A stretch of 39,790 bases of DNA from Planctomycetota bacterium. GTDB taxonomy: Bacteria; Planctomycetota; SZUA-567; H5-PLA8. A program made the position numbers and the translations under genes. Where the stretch lies: assembly GCA_026692735.1 (NCBI GenBank), contig JAPLOD010000149.1:1-39790 (forward strand). Direction: 5' to 3'. Every line of letters begins with the position of its first letter. Position 1 is the stretch's first letter. Shown here piece after piece: positions 1-8,619 of the stretch. The notes beneath the pieces are model-generated. The model did not search any database. It was given only the letters and a program-made list of their open reading frames with translations, and had not been told where the DNA came from.

Positions 1-20
1 GTGTGCATCACCGGACTTGC
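1..20 (+). repeat. Left terminal inverted repeat of the IS
   Basis: GTGTGCATCACCGGACTTGC is the exact reverse complement of 1664-1683. Beyond base 20 the two ends no longer match. It lies 53 bp upstream of the transposase start. Confidence 0.92.
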
Positions 21-73
21 TGAGGCAAAACGCCGATACCTGAACTGTGGGGGACAGTTTGGGGAGCGGCGAC

Positions 74-1655
74 ATGGCAGAGCAGACACCGGAATGCAAA
101 GCACGGCGGGCGAAGTTCCTGGAGGAAGCCGGGGCGGCCTTTGACCGCATGATGAAGGAAGACCAGGAACAGATGATAACCTTCGATCAGATGGAGGACC
201 GTGCGCTGGAGGTTGGCGGGAAGTTGCAGCGCTGGTTGGTGGAACAATGTCTGGCACAGGCTGCACGGCGGAGGGCAGCGGCTCCGCCGGCGTGCTGCCC
301 GAAATGTGGAAAGACGCTGCAGTTCGCGCCGACGCCCAAGGAGCGACGCATCCGCGGACGCACGGGAGAAGTCGCTGTGGAGCGCCAGGAAGGGTATTGT
401 CCTTCTTGCCGGAAGGCTTTTTTTCCCTCTGGACCAAGCGTTGAAGCTGGGGGTTGAGGGGTACGCACCAGCCTTGTTTCGGAAGATCGTCAGCCAAGGC
501 GCGCGTTACGCTTTCGCCGAAGCTGCCCACAATCTCCAGGAACTGGCCGGCCAGGAGATCAGCGCGCAGCACGTGATGCGCCTGACGGAACGCATCGGGA
601 CGGAATGGGCGGCACAGCGGGACCGGGATGTCGAGGCGTTCAAACAAGACCGTCTGGCCCGCACGTATACGCAGGCGCCCCCGTGCGCTGTGGCCGTGAT
701 GCTTGACGGCGGCCGGTTGCAGGTCCGCGAAGACCCGTCCGGCCCCGGCGTACAGAAGCCGGAATGGAACGAACCGAAGTACGGCTGTTTCCTGACCTTG
801 GACACCAAGCCGACGCGAGACGACCCGCAGCCGGAGCCCCCGGCCAGGTTCCTCGACCGTGCAGGCGTGCCCGCGCTGGTACGGCAGGTGCAACGCCTGC
901 GCGCCGCGTCCACGACGCGAGAAGAGCCGCAGAAAGCAGCCGCGCCGGTGAAGCGCCGGAAGCGCACGCGTCCGAGCCGCATACTGTTGCGGACAGTGAT
1001 CGCCACCATGGCCGGCGTCGAAGTGTTCGGCTACTATGTGGCCGTGGAAGTCTACAAGCGTGGCCTGGACTTGGCGCCGCACAAAGGTTGTATCTGCGAC
1101 GGCCAGAAGTCGAACTGGACAGTGTATGAACGCCACCTCAAGGAATGGGGTTTCATCCCCATTCTCGACTTCCTGCATCTGCTGACGTACCTGTACGCGG
1201 CGGCGCAGGCGGCCGGCGGCACGGAGAAGGAGCGCTGGGCGCGTTACACCCAATGGCTGACGTGGGCCTGGCAAGGCCAGCGCGAGAACGTGCTGGTGGC
1301 GCTCAACCGTGCCTGCCAGCGCGCCGGCGAACCGCCTGCGGGCGCGTCCGAATCCGATCCGCGCTGTGTGCTGGAAACGGCGCGCACATACGTGACGAAC
1401 AACTGCGATAAGATGGACTACCCACGCTATCGCAAGCTCGGGCTGCCGGTCAGCAGCGCCCCCGTCGAATCCACGATCAAGCAGTTTAACAAGCGCGTGA
1501 AAGGCACGGAGAAGTTCTGGCGTCCGAAAGCTGCGGAAGCCGTCCTGCAAGTTCGCGCCGCCCAACTCAGCGGCGATGCCCGCGAAGACCGTCTCTGGGC
1601 CACGCCGCGTCCGCTGCGCGCTGCCCGTTACAAGCCGCTTCGCCCGGCCGCGTGA
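74..1655 (+). CDS. ISKra4-family DDE transposase, read through a +1 frameshift
   Basis: This is the transposase that cuts and joins the ends of the surrounding IS. ATG 74 follows GGGGAG at 61-66 with 7-nt spacing, better than the upstream GTG at 47. Frame one runs 74-427 and holds two zinc-ribbon CxxC pairs (CPKC, CPSC). The protein continues in the +1 frame from 429 to the stop at 1653-1655, about 526 aa in all. The join reads KAFFP then LDQALKL, the conserved FFPLDxALxL stretch of ISKra4 transposases. The likely DDE residues are D211 (MLDGG), D365 (ILDFLH) and E465 (APVEST), and all are present. Without the shift the first frame stops at 457. All catalytic motifs and both inverted repeats are intact, so programmed frameshifting is as plausible as a disabling mutation or a sequencing indel. 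Confidence 0.85.
418..428 (+). other. Candidate +1 frameshift site in the transposase
   Basis: Seven T are followed by CCC-T. In the first frame the codons read TTT TTT CCC TCT. Slipping +1 on CCC-T keeps proline pairing and goes on with CTG GAC CAA, which restores the family consensus. CCC-T is a known kind of +1-prone Pro codon context; that it works here is inference. Confidence 0.5.
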
Positions 1656-1663
1656 GGTTTACT

Positions 1664-1683
1664 GCAAGTCCGGTGATGCACAC
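1664..1683 (-). repeat. Right terminal inverted repeat of the IS
   Basis: GCAAGTCCGGTGATGCACAC is the exact reverse complement of 1-20. It begins 8 bp after the transposase stop codon, a compact layout typical of a complete IS. Confidence 0.92.
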
Positions 1684-1815
1684 TCTCAGTCCTGCGGCCG
1701 CAGAAGTGCTTTGCCTGGAGGATGGCGACGCCTACAATGCCACGAGGTCGGGCAGCCGGAGCGGCTCGGAGCGGTTCATCCAGGGAAACCCGGGCTGACA
1801 GCGCAACCGACTCGG

Positions 1816-4095
1816 ATGCACGCCATGAAGATGCGGCTGACGGTGCGAGGCATAGCCATGGTGTTGATGGCCGGCGGTTCAATGTCCTGCCGCGGCGGCG
1901 AAGGCGGCGCCTACGCTCTTCCAGCGGCCATCTGTTCCCGGGCATGTTTCCTGACCGTGCTCGCCTGCCTTTGGTTCGGGCAACTGGGACACGCGCAAGC
2001 CCAGGTGGCGCAAGAGTGGATCACCCTGTGGCAAGACGTGTTCAAGGACCTGCCCGAGCGGTTCAATCCGGAGCGGCTCACCTACGCAATAGCATTCGCC
2101 GACCGCACGACCGGCGAGGCATACCTGTCACTGTGGAACTATGGGGTGTGGAAGAGCACCGACGGCGGCAAGAGCTTCGCCCGCGTTGACGGCGGCAAGA
2201 TCTCCGGAGAAGGCTGCGGGCCGATCGGCTACAGCGCGCAGATCAGCCCGGAAGGCAAGAAGATCGCGCTATTCAACATGAACAACGGCCCGGGACCGTC
2301 GGGCTATTCCGTTGATGGGGGCAAGTCTTGGGAAAGCTTCACCTCCGTCGGCCGCAACTGGGACTTCGGCGCGATGGACTGGGACAGCAAGACCGTGATC
2401 GCGGCCAGGCACGAAGACGATGGACTGCACCTGAGTCTCGACTCAGGCCGGACCTGGACGCGATTGGCTCGTTCCCGCGGCAATCCCTGGATCACGGGGC
2501 TAGGCGTTGCCGGGGCGAAAATGCTCTTGCTCGGAACCGGCACTACAATCGAGCGCAGCACGGATGACGGCGCCACGTGGGTCAGGATCTCCGACCTCGG
2601 CGGCTGGGGGCCGGCGGTGACCTTCAACAACAAGCTCTGGTGGTTCTCCGGTCCAAGCAAGCACAGCATCATCACCAGCGACGATCAGGGCAAGACCTGG
2701 TCGGTCCGGGGGGCGCCCCTGCCCGAAGCGCCGATGTTCGGACCGCAGTTTGGCAAGGACGACAACCATATCGTGATGGTGACCAAGGCCGGCTTTTACG
2801 AGACCACCGACGGCTGCAAGACCTGGATGCTCTCGGTCCCCACGCCCGACGATTCCACGCTGCACGCCGGCGCCTTCGATCCGATCCACGATATCTTCTA
2901 CGCGATCTGCCACAACCTGTCGAATCACATCCGCTGCGTGATGAAGTACGAGCGGTCGGGCGGCCCGCAGCACGCCGTATCCGTGGCGACGACGCCGCAA
3001 GTACTGGCGGTTCAGCCGCGCCCGAAGGCCCAGTTCATTGACGTGCCCAGACCCAAGCTCCGCGTGCTCAACGCGTTCGCCATGGACTATAGCGGCGACT
3101 ACTTCTACGTCGGCGGTGAAGACGGCATCATCTATTTCAAGCGGGATTCAGCGACGGGCAAGCTGAATTTCATTGATCAACTGGGCGAGTTCAAATGCGG
3201 CGGCTACACCGTCGCCTGCGCCGGCAACCGCATGTACGCCGTGACGCCGCACAACGGCTACCGGAGAATGAGCTGGCACGGCCTGGCCTGGTACGAATTC
3301 GACGCCACCGGCAAGCCGTGCAAGAAGGGAATCGTGGAGTGTCCAGCCTCCCGGCAAGTGGTTGTCGGCCCGGGCCAGAAGGACCTCTACCTGAAGTCCT
3401 GCGGCGACCGCGGCGACACGCTATTCTGGTATCAGATCGCCGCCGATGGCAAGCCCGCCAAGGCGGGCGAAGTGACGGGAAAAGGCATCGGACCGAGCAG
3501 TCACGGCATTCACCCGGGCATCCTGCAAATTGCGCCGGACGGCAAAAACCTGTATTGCGTCTCCGGTGAGGACTATGCAATCGCCTGCATTCAGCGGGCG
3601 CCCGGCGGCGCGATCACCTACCATGGCTCGGCCGATCTGACGCCCGTCGCCAGGCGCGATCCGGCCAACGACCGCTATCAGTGGGTCTCCGTGGGTATCA
3701 GCGCCGACAGTAAGTGGCTCTACGCCGGCGTCAGGAATGGAAAGCCGAGCGAAAACTTCTACGGCATCTTCCAACGCGACCCCGCCACGGGAGACCTGAC
3801 GTTTCGCCAGACGATCTCCGGCGACAAGGACCCGCTGGCCAATCAACACGCCTGGAACATGGTCGTCTTGCCCGGCGGGGGCGGCGGCTTCGTGGGCAGT
3901 TGGACCGGCCCGATCATGAGCTTCACCTACGATCCGCAGACCGGGCGCTTGGCCAATCCGGGCCTGGTCAAGGACACCAAGGCTTTCGGCTCGCCGCTGT
4001 TGATTCTCGACGCCCAGCGCGGGCTGCTGTACGCCGGCGGCGGCGAAATCGGAACCTCCGACAACACGCTCTCGGTAATCAAAGTCGAGGAATAG
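1816..4095 (+). CDS. Secreted double beta-propeller protein (Asp-box plus lactonase-like)
   Basis: A predicted exported protein of about 759 aa with two beta-propellers. After an N-terminal region with a hydrophobic stretch ending near LGHAQA come at least six Asp-box (BNR) motifs: STDGGKSF near residue 113, SVDGGKSW 165, SLDSGRTW 206, STDDGATW 249, SDDQGKTW 289 and TTDGCKTW 333. They are spaced like sialidase/Vps10-type propeller blades. From about residue 416 the pattern changes to YFYVGGEDG and LYAGVRNG repeats, as in 6-phosphogluconolactonase-type seven-bladed propellers. No sialidase catalytic Arg triad can be assigned, so a binding or scaffold role is as likely as catalysis. No clear ribosome-binding site is seen; 1816, 1825 and 1831 are all possible ATG starts. 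It heads a group with two hydrolases downstream. Confidence 0.8.
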   Translation: MHAMKMRLTVRGIAMVLMAGGSMSCRGGEGGAYALPAAICSRACFLTVLACLWFGQLGHAQAQVAQEWITLWQDVFKDLPERFNPERLTYAIAFADRTTGEAYLSLWNYGVWKSTDGGKSFARVDGGKISGEGCGPIGYSAQISPEGKKIALFNMNNGPGPSGYSVDGGKSWESFTSVGRNWDFGAMDWDSKTVIAARHEDDGLHLSLDSGRTWTRLARSRGNPWITGLGVAGAKMLLLGTGTTIERSTDDGATWVRISDLGGWGPAVTFNNKLWWFSGPSKHSIITSDDQGKTWSVRGAPLPEAPMFGPQFGKDDNHIVMVTKAGFYETTDGCKTWMLSVPTPDDSTLHAGAFDPIHDIFYAICHNLSNHIRCVMKYERSGGPQHAVSVATTPQVLAVQPRPKAQFIDVPRPKLRVLNAFAMDYSGDYFYVGGEDGIIYFKRDSATGKLNFIDQLGEFKCGGYTVACAGNRMYAVTPHNGYRRMSWHGLAWYEFDATGKPCKKGIVECPASRQVVVGPGQKDLYLKSCGDRGDTLFWYQIAADGKPAKAGEVTGKGIGPSSHGIHPGILQIAPDGKNLYCVSGEDYAIACIQRAPGGAITYHGSADLTPVARRDPANDRYQWVSVGISADSKWLYAGVRNGKPSENFYGIFQRDPATGDLTFRQTISGDKDPLANQHAWNMVVLPGGGGGFVGSWTGPIMSFTYDPQTGRLANPGLVKDTKAFGSPLLILDAQRGLLYAGGGEIGTSDNTLSVIKVEE

Positions 4096-4193
4096 GCGGC
4101 CTGCGCCGCGGCGAGCCGGAGGAACAGGCTGCCTCCGTGAAGCGAGGTGATTGTGCAAGCCATTGTGGACCGCGGATAAGGAGAGTTGCTTTC

Positions 4194-6083
4194 GTGAAAG
4201 CGAAATCTGCTGCCGGAAACACTCTGTCCGTCGAGAATCGCTTTTTGCGTCTGGATATGGATACCCGCGATGTGACCTGGACCCTCACGGAAAAAGCCAC
4301 CGGCGTGGTCTGGCAGATGGCGCGATCGTCTTCACAGGACGTCACACTGGAAGACGCCAACAAGAGTCGCACGCAACACGCCTTCGCTTCTTCCCAAGAC
4401 AAGGAAGTCCGGCCGGCGCGCAATGGCCTGCCCGGCGCTTACATTTTCCTGCGTGATCTCGGGATCGGTATTCACGTATTCTTGGATGCCCGTTCGCTGG
4501 TCGTGGAAGTCGAACGGTTCGTCGGGAGGGGGCCGGCCAAGGTTCGCGACGTCCTCTTTTCCCGCCATTTCCTTCTGCCCAGGAAACCCGACACGTTTTC
4601 AACATGGACAATCGGTCAGGGCGCGATTGTGCCCGCCACCATGAAGTCCCGTTTCCACCATCCCGAGGGCTACAGCGAACAGGACATGGCGTTCCATGGC
4701 GCGATCACAGGTGGTTGCGGCATGGTGGCGATCGCCGAAACGCCGTTCGACCTGTATGTCGCCATGAGCCACCTGGAGAAAGAGGCGCCGGCCACATTCT
4801 TTCACTGGCTGCCCAGTCTGGGCGATCTCCGCTACACGCGCCGCGTTCGCTTCACGTTCGAAAAAGGGCTCGACTTTGTGCGGCAGGCCAAACTCTATCG
4901 CCGGTACATGAAGGACCTCGGGTATTTTGTCTCCTTGAAGGACAAGGCCAGATTCAACCCGAATGTGGCGTCACTCAAAGGTGCCGCGTGGGTGAATACC
5001 AGCACGGCCATGCGCCGAATGAGACCCCTGTCTTACTTCTGCAATACGTTTGCGGATCAGACTGCGTGGATCACACGGCTCAAAGAGCGCACCGGTCTGA
5101 AAACAGGCGTCGTGCATGTGGACGGTTGGGGCGCGTTTGGTTATGACTCGGTACACCCCGAAGTGCTGCCGCCTCACGCCGCTGCCGGTGGGGCCGCGGG
5201 GTTGAAACAGTTTCGCGAAGCGGCCCGCAACATGGGATGGCTGTTCGGCCTCCACGACCAGTACATTGACATCTATGCCGATGCGCCATCCTATGATCCG
5301 GCGCGGTTCATGATCAGGGAAGACGGCAAACCCAACATCCTGAACGTATGGGCCGGCGGCCCTTGCTCGCATATGTGCAGCTCGGAATCGCTCAAATTCG
5401 TGAAGCGGAACTTTGTGGAGGGCGTGCGCGATCAATACATGTACCACAACTCGCCATCCATCTACGACATCTGCCAGCCGGACGCTTCCTATCTGGACTG
5501 CTTCTGCCGCATCCACGAATGCTTCAACCCATTGCACCCGCTGACACGGGCTGAAACCGTGTATTACCAGCGGGAATGTCTCCGCACCGTGCGCGAATGC
5601 GGCAAGAAGGTTGTGCAGTCGTGCGAGCATGCCAAGTGGTATGCCATCCCGGACCTCGACTTTAGTTACGGTCTCGCCCACCAGAAAGCCGATGTACAGG
5701 TCGAGGGCGGCGGAAGCGCCACGGAGGCTATCGGGCTTCCGGTGCCGTTGTGGAATCTGGCCTTTCATGACGCGATCTGGACGCCTGAATGGCAAGACGA
5801 AGCCTATGGTCGAATGCTCCTCTATGGCTCCAGTCCGTTCTTCACTGCAACGAAGGACGGCCCAACCCCGCAGGAAATTGAGTGGAAAATGAAGGCCTGC
5901 AAATTCAATGAATTCGTGGGTTTCGACGAGATGACGGATTTCAAACTCCGCGATGATGGCGACACCCTGTACAGCGAATTCTCTTCAGGTGCAGGGGTGA
6001 CCTACAATCCCAGGGAAAGAGTCTGTCGCATCGAGGGGCCGCGTCAGGTTGCAACCGCAGGCACTGTGAAACTGCCCAAGTAA
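4194..6083 (+). CDS. Glycoside-hydrolase-like TIM-barrel protein (DUF5696/alpha-galactosidase-like)
   Basis: A 629-aa protein. GTG 4194 is fixed by AAGGAG at 4178-4183 with 10-nt spacing; no ATG fits as well. The N-terminal ~270 residues look like a beta-sandwich, opening with SVENRFLRLDMD and TLTEKATGVVWQM, as in retaining alpha-glycosidase-like and DUF5696 proteins. From about 270 a TIM-barrel-like part follows, with HVDGWGAFGYDS near 308, GLHDQYIDIY near 352 and YDICQPDASYLDC near 424. The Asp residues in these strand-end motifs are candidate catalytic residues; I cannot name the nucleophile. There is no signal peptide, so it should act in the cytoplasm on imported oligosaccharide, unlike the exported propeller upstream. 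Spacing to the next gene is 19 bp, so the two are probably co-transcribed. Substrate unknown. Confidence 0.7.
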   Translation: MKAKSAAGNTLSVENRFLRLDMDTRDVTWTLTEKATGVVWQMARSSSQDVTLEDANKSRTQHAFASSQDKEVRPARNGLPGAYIFLRDLGIGIHVFLDARSLVVEVERFVGRGPAKVRDVLFSRHFLLPRKPDTFSTWTIGQGAIVPATMKSRFHHPEGYSEQDMAFHGAITGGCGMVAIAETPFDLYVAMSHLEKEAPATFFHWLPSLGDLRYTRRVRFTFEKGLDFVRQAKLYRRYMKDLGYFVSLKDKARFNPNVASLKGAAWVNTSTAMRRMRPLSYFCNTFADQTAWITRLKERTGLKTGVVHVDGWGAFGYDSVHPEVLPPHAAAGGAAGLKQFREAARNMGWLFGLHDQYIDIYADAPSYDPARFMIREDGKPNILNVWAGGPCSHMCSSESLKFVKRNFVEGVRDQYMYHNSPSIYDICQPDASYLDCFCRIHECFNPLHPLTRAETVYYQRECLRTVRECGKKVVQSCEHAKWYAIPDLDFSYGLAHQKADVQVEGGGSATEAIGLPVPLWNLAFHDAIWTPEWQDEAYGRMLLYGSSPFFTATKDGPTPQEIEWKMKACKFNEFVGFDEMTDFKLRDDGDTLYSEFSSGAGVTYNPRERVCRIEGPRQVATAGTVKLPK

Positions 6084-6102
6084 TCTCAGGGAGGAGCATG
6101 GG

Positions 6103-6822
6103 ATGAACCAGTGGATCAAAGATGTGGCATGGGTTTCAGAGACTAAGAATCCGGTGCGCGGCGTGATTCTGGCATTTCACGGTCTGGGCGCACCGGCAGT
6201 GCGTGAGGGGCCTGCCAACGCACAGGAACTGGCGTATATCGCCGCCGGAGGCCTGGTGGTCTTCCCGTATTACGGGCCGTGGTCCTGGATGAACCGCCAG
6301 GCGCGGGCCTTCGTTGACGAGTTGGTCGGTACGATTTATGCGGAATACACACTGGCGGATTCGGTGCCACTGATCTCCACCGGCGGCAGCATGGGCGGCT
6401 GCAGCGCGCTGTTGTACACGCGTTACGCCAGGAAACCCGTGGCGGCCTGTTCGGCGTCGTGCCCCGTCTGCGACGTGCCCTACCATGTTACCGAGCGGGT
6501 GGACTTGCCGCGCACGTTCCGGAACGCCTTCTATGGTTACGAAGAACCGTTCGAAACCGTGCTGCAGGAACATTCGCCGCTGGCCCAGGCGAGCCACATG
6601 CCGGACGTTCCTTATCTGGTCGTACACGGCGACGCGGACACAGCCGTAAACAAGGAAAAGCATTCGGACCGATTTGTCGCCGCGATGAAGGCGCACAAGC
6701 GCCGCGTCGAGTATGTCGAGGTGCCCGGCATGGGGCACGGTGGCCCGCTGCCGCTTGCCGTGATCCAAAAGGAGATTGAGTTCGTTGTCTCGCACATGAA
6801 ACGCTGTCCCCGCTCTGACTGA
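6103..6822 (+). CDS. Alpha/beta hydrolase (esterase/peptidase-like)
   Basis: A 239-aa single-domain alpha/beta hydrolase. ATG 6103 follows GGGAGGAG at 6089-6096 with 6-nt spacing; the ATG at 6098 is in another frame. The oxyanion region reads AFHGLGAP. The nucleophile elbow GGSMGG places Ser at residue 96, the acid is in HGDADT (D177 or D179) and the His is in GMGHGG (H212). This is a complete triad in the usual order, closest in style to S9/dienelactone-hydrolase-type enzymes. There is no signal peptide. Lying 19 bp after the glycoside-hydrolase-like gene, it may remove ester groups such as acetyl from the same glycan; that role is inference. Confidence 0.85.
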   Translation: MNQWIKDVAWVSETKNPVRGVILAFHGLGAPAVREGPANAQELAYIAAGGLVVFPYYGPWSWMNRQARAFVDELVGTIYAEYTLADSVPLISTGGSMGGCSALLYTRYARKPVAACSASCPVCDVPYHVTERVDLPRTFRNAFYGYEEPFETVLQEHSPLAQASHMPDVPYLVVHGDADTAVNKEKHSDRFVAAMKAHKRRVEYVEVPGMGHGGPLPLAVIQKEIEFVVSHMKRCPRSD

Positions 6823-7010
6823 CTTGGGAAGATGGGATAAAAGAACGATCCCTAGTAGACGTGCAACATGCGGTTTCGATACCGCTATTGGAGGCGAATT
6901 CCGCCAGCTTCGCGGCATCCAGCAAGCGATCGGATGACGGCGTTCTTCCGCCCTGCCGTCCGGGTTGTCTTGACCTCGGGTCAGAACGCCGCCGCCGTCC
7001 GCGGCGTGGC
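6823..7010. other. Convergent intergenic region with two small hairpins
   Basis: Between the 3' ends of convergent genes are two short inverted repeats: GCGGT/ACCGC around a 6-nt loop at 6870-6885, and GGCG/CGCC around AATTC at 6893-6905. There is no T-run, so a terminator role is only possible. Nothing else was recognised here. Confidence 0.25.
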
Positions 7011-7712
7011 TCAGAGCCGCGCCCGCGTTGCCCCGACGTGCTGTTCCCGGATGCCGTGGAAGTTCTGCTGCAGGCCCCCGCCCTTGAGCACGTCAAACTC
7101 GAAGCGGCTCACCGCTTCGAGTTCGGGATCGCGGACTACGAAGACCGTCACCCGGGAAATCTCCTCGCCGCTCGCCTCATCCTTCATCGCCGCGACCTTC
7201 GGTGCCTCGATCGCGATCTCCTTGTTCCCCACCTTGGGGGCCTTGGCCGGATCCTCGATGACCGTCAACCGCGCCACTTCCAGCGCCGTGCGGACCAGTT
7301 TCAGCGCCGCCTCGGGGTCAGCGGCCTTGAGGTCCTTGCAGAACTCGGCCACCTCGCTCAGCGGCGGACTGCCGGGCTTGGAGGGCCGGTTCTCGTAGGC
7401 CCACACGACCTTTCCGTCGCGGTACGCCGCGCAGTAGTTGCTCCTCCGTTCGATGCCCATGGCAAACGTGTGAACCATCACGTTGTAGAAGGCCGTGCCG
7501 GGAAAGCCGCCCGCCAGCAGCGGCGATACGACGGGGGTGGCCCTGATGTCCCTGGTAAACTGCCCGCCGTACTTCTGCTGCGCGGCGGCCGTCACCGCTG
7601 CGGCCCCATCCTGCGCGGCCTCCGCGGCCCGCACCGCCCGCGGCACGCCGCCGGAGACCAGCACGATCCCCACCAGCACCGCCGTCGCCTTCACTTTCGC
7701 CAGACACGTCAT
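7011..7712 (-). CDS. Secreted or membrane-anchored protein of unknown function
   Basis: A 233-aa protein. The start is set by AAAGGAG (complement of 7721-7727), 8 nt before ATG 7712. Residues 1-32 are a signal peptide or anchor (MTCLAKVKATAVLVGIVLVSG, then VPRAVRAAEA). The rest is soluble, with YGGQFTRDI, GFPGTAFYNVMVHTFAMGIE and RVTVFVVRDPELEAVSRFEF; I do not recognise the domain. The frame stays open upstream to 8027, and the peptide just before the start (ALLSAVAAGIPEP) resembles the Ala-rich tail that precedes the membrane helix of large planctomycete ECF sigma factors, so the leader could descend from such a tail. It converges with the alpha/beta hydrolase gene. Confidence 0.6.
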   Translation of the reverse strand: MTCLAKVKATAVLVGIVLVSGGVPRAVRAAEAAQDGAAAVTAAAQQKYGGQFTRDIRATPVVSPLLAGGFPGTAFYNVMVHTFAMGIERRSNYCAAYRDGKVVWAYENRPSKPGSPPLSEVAEFCKDLKAADPEAALKLVRTALEVARLTVIEDPAKAPKVGNKEIAIEAPKVAAMKDEASGEEISRVTVFVVRDPELEAVSRFEFDVLKGGGLQQNFHGIREQHVGATRARL

Positions 7713-8106
7713 TGTCAGCGCTCCTTTCGCCATCCACGCGCCGGCCCCGGGCGAAGCCGGTTCTGGGATCCCTGCCGCCACGGCAGACAGCAGCGCTACG
7801 TCCGTCATGCGCCCCGGCCTCTCCGAGCGCAAGCCGCACCACGCCCGTTTACGATGGCCTGTGTCTTGGGACGCCCGAGACTCCGGGAAGTTCCTGAAAA
7901 AGGCTGGCGGCAATCCAAGGCGGGCGTGCGGCAGAGCTTCGGCTCGCCGTCCTTCGTGGGCAGCACGTCCGCCCGCTTCTGGCGCCGTGGAGTGCCTTGC
8001 TTGCCAGGGGTATCGGGCCGCCAGCAAACGGCGGTGGGCGTCGGACCAACAGCGGGGCCGGTAGGGGTTAACTGTATTCCGGCACCGGCCCTGATAGTCT
8101 CACAAC

Positions 8107-8349
8107 ATGGAAGCTATTCACCATGGCAGGCTGTGCGTCATCGGGGCGGCGTTGTGTTGGAGCGTCGTCGGAGCCGGCGTTAAATTCGTCTCGCCGCCGC
8201 TTAACGGCTGGCAGGTCGCCGCGGTGCGTTCGCTGTTTGCCTTCTTCTTTCTGTGTGCAGTGCTGCGCCCCTGGCGCGGGCGGCTGCTGCCGAGCCTGAA
8301 AGGCGCGTTACTGGCGCCGGTCTACATCAATGCCGGCGCCCCAGCATGA
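8107..8349 (+). pseudogene. Truncated EamA/DMT-family transporter (N-terminal fragment)
   Basis: The 80-residue ORF opens like a drug/metabolite exporter of the EamA (RhaT) family: a first helix with IGAALCWSVVGAGVKFV, then NGWQVAAVRSLFAFFFLCAVL, which carries the usual AxRsLfA motif of helix two. The family has about ten helices and ~290 residues; here the homology stops after the second or third helix near 8340 and a TGA follows at 8347-8349. The break coincides with a degenerate GGATACAGGA-like repeat. A deletion or insertion removed the rest. Confidence 0.7.
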
Positions 8350-8390
8350 CGGACACCGGATACAAGATCCAGGATGCAGGACACGGGACG
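8346..8390. repeat. Degenerate GGA(T/C)AC word repeat
   Basis: Within about 45 bp the words GGACACCGGATACAAGATCC and AGGATGCAGGACACGGGACG repeat a loose GGAYACMGGA theme four or five times. It sits exactly where the transporter remnant loses homology, so it may mark the deletion or insertion joint. Confidence 0.4.
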
Positions 8391-8455
8391 GCAGTATGGG
8401 GCTCGCGCTCTGCGACGCTGTTGTGCTCGGCGCTGCGGAGCCGGGCGTGGTGGTG

Positions 8456-8602
8456 TTACGATGCCAGCACCGCCCTGCCCACCGCCTCCGCGGCCGCCGC
8501 CAGCCGCTCGTGCCGCACCTTCGCGGAGAGCGCGAGTGCGATCCGCGGGTCCGAGTGACGCGCCAGTTCCTGGACCGTCAAGTGACGCGCCAACACACCA
8601 CC
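8456..8602 (-). pseudogene. Tyrosine recombinase (phage integrase) C-terminal remnant
   Basis: On the - strand an open stretch of 48 codons between TGA (8603-8605) and TAA (8456-8458) reads LTVQELARHSDPRIALAL, then SAKVRHERLAAAAEAV. This matches the end of tyrosine recombinases, where LARHSDPRxTLxxYAKV holds the box II His and the catalytic Tyr. The His of ARHSDPR is present but the nucleophile position is Ser (ALSAKV), so it is catalytically dead, and the rest of the gene is missing. It is probably the relic of an integrative element that also damaged the adjacent transporter gene. Confidence 0.6.
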
Positions 8603-8619
8603 TCAACGCATTCCCCGCA

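Larger units (their letters stand above)
1..1683 (+). mobile_element. Complete ISKra4-family insertion sequence
   Basis: The element is bounded by perfect 20-bp inverted repeats at 1-20 and 1664-1683 and holds one transposase, split over two frames. Size and content fit the ISKra4 family; subgroup not determined. The left repeat starts at the first base of the window, so neither the left flank nor a target-site duplication can be checked, and the repeat could be longer. A window edge exactly at an IS end is also what an assembly break at a multicopy element would give. The right end lies about 130 bp upstream of a secreted-protein gene on the same strand. Confidence 0.9.

Noticed and set aside
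201-416. Frame-three extension of the transposase ORF upstream of the shift (from 201)
   Set aside because: It lacks the zinc-ribbon Cys pairs, which are in the other frame; the sequence before 417 is a shadow.
1682-1798. Open frame just right of the IS (VLCLEDGDAYNATRSGSR and onward) as the tail of a gene split by the IS
   Set aside because: It looks mildly coding, but no family is recognised and the left half cannot be seen, so no gene is called.
1576-1815. Upstream extension of the propeller ORF into the IS
   Set aside because: It overlaps the transposase and the right inverted repeat and has no protein-like sequence; the start is set at 1816 or later.
4096-4109. GCGGC-CTGC-GCCGC hairpin after the propeller gene as a terminator
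   Set aside because: Short stem, no T-run, and the next gene follows on the same strand within 100 bp.
6861-8183. Long + strand frame of 440 codons opposite 7011-7712
   Set aside because: Arg/Pro-rich antisense composition and no recognisable domain; the - strand gene has the ribosome-binding site and signal peptide.
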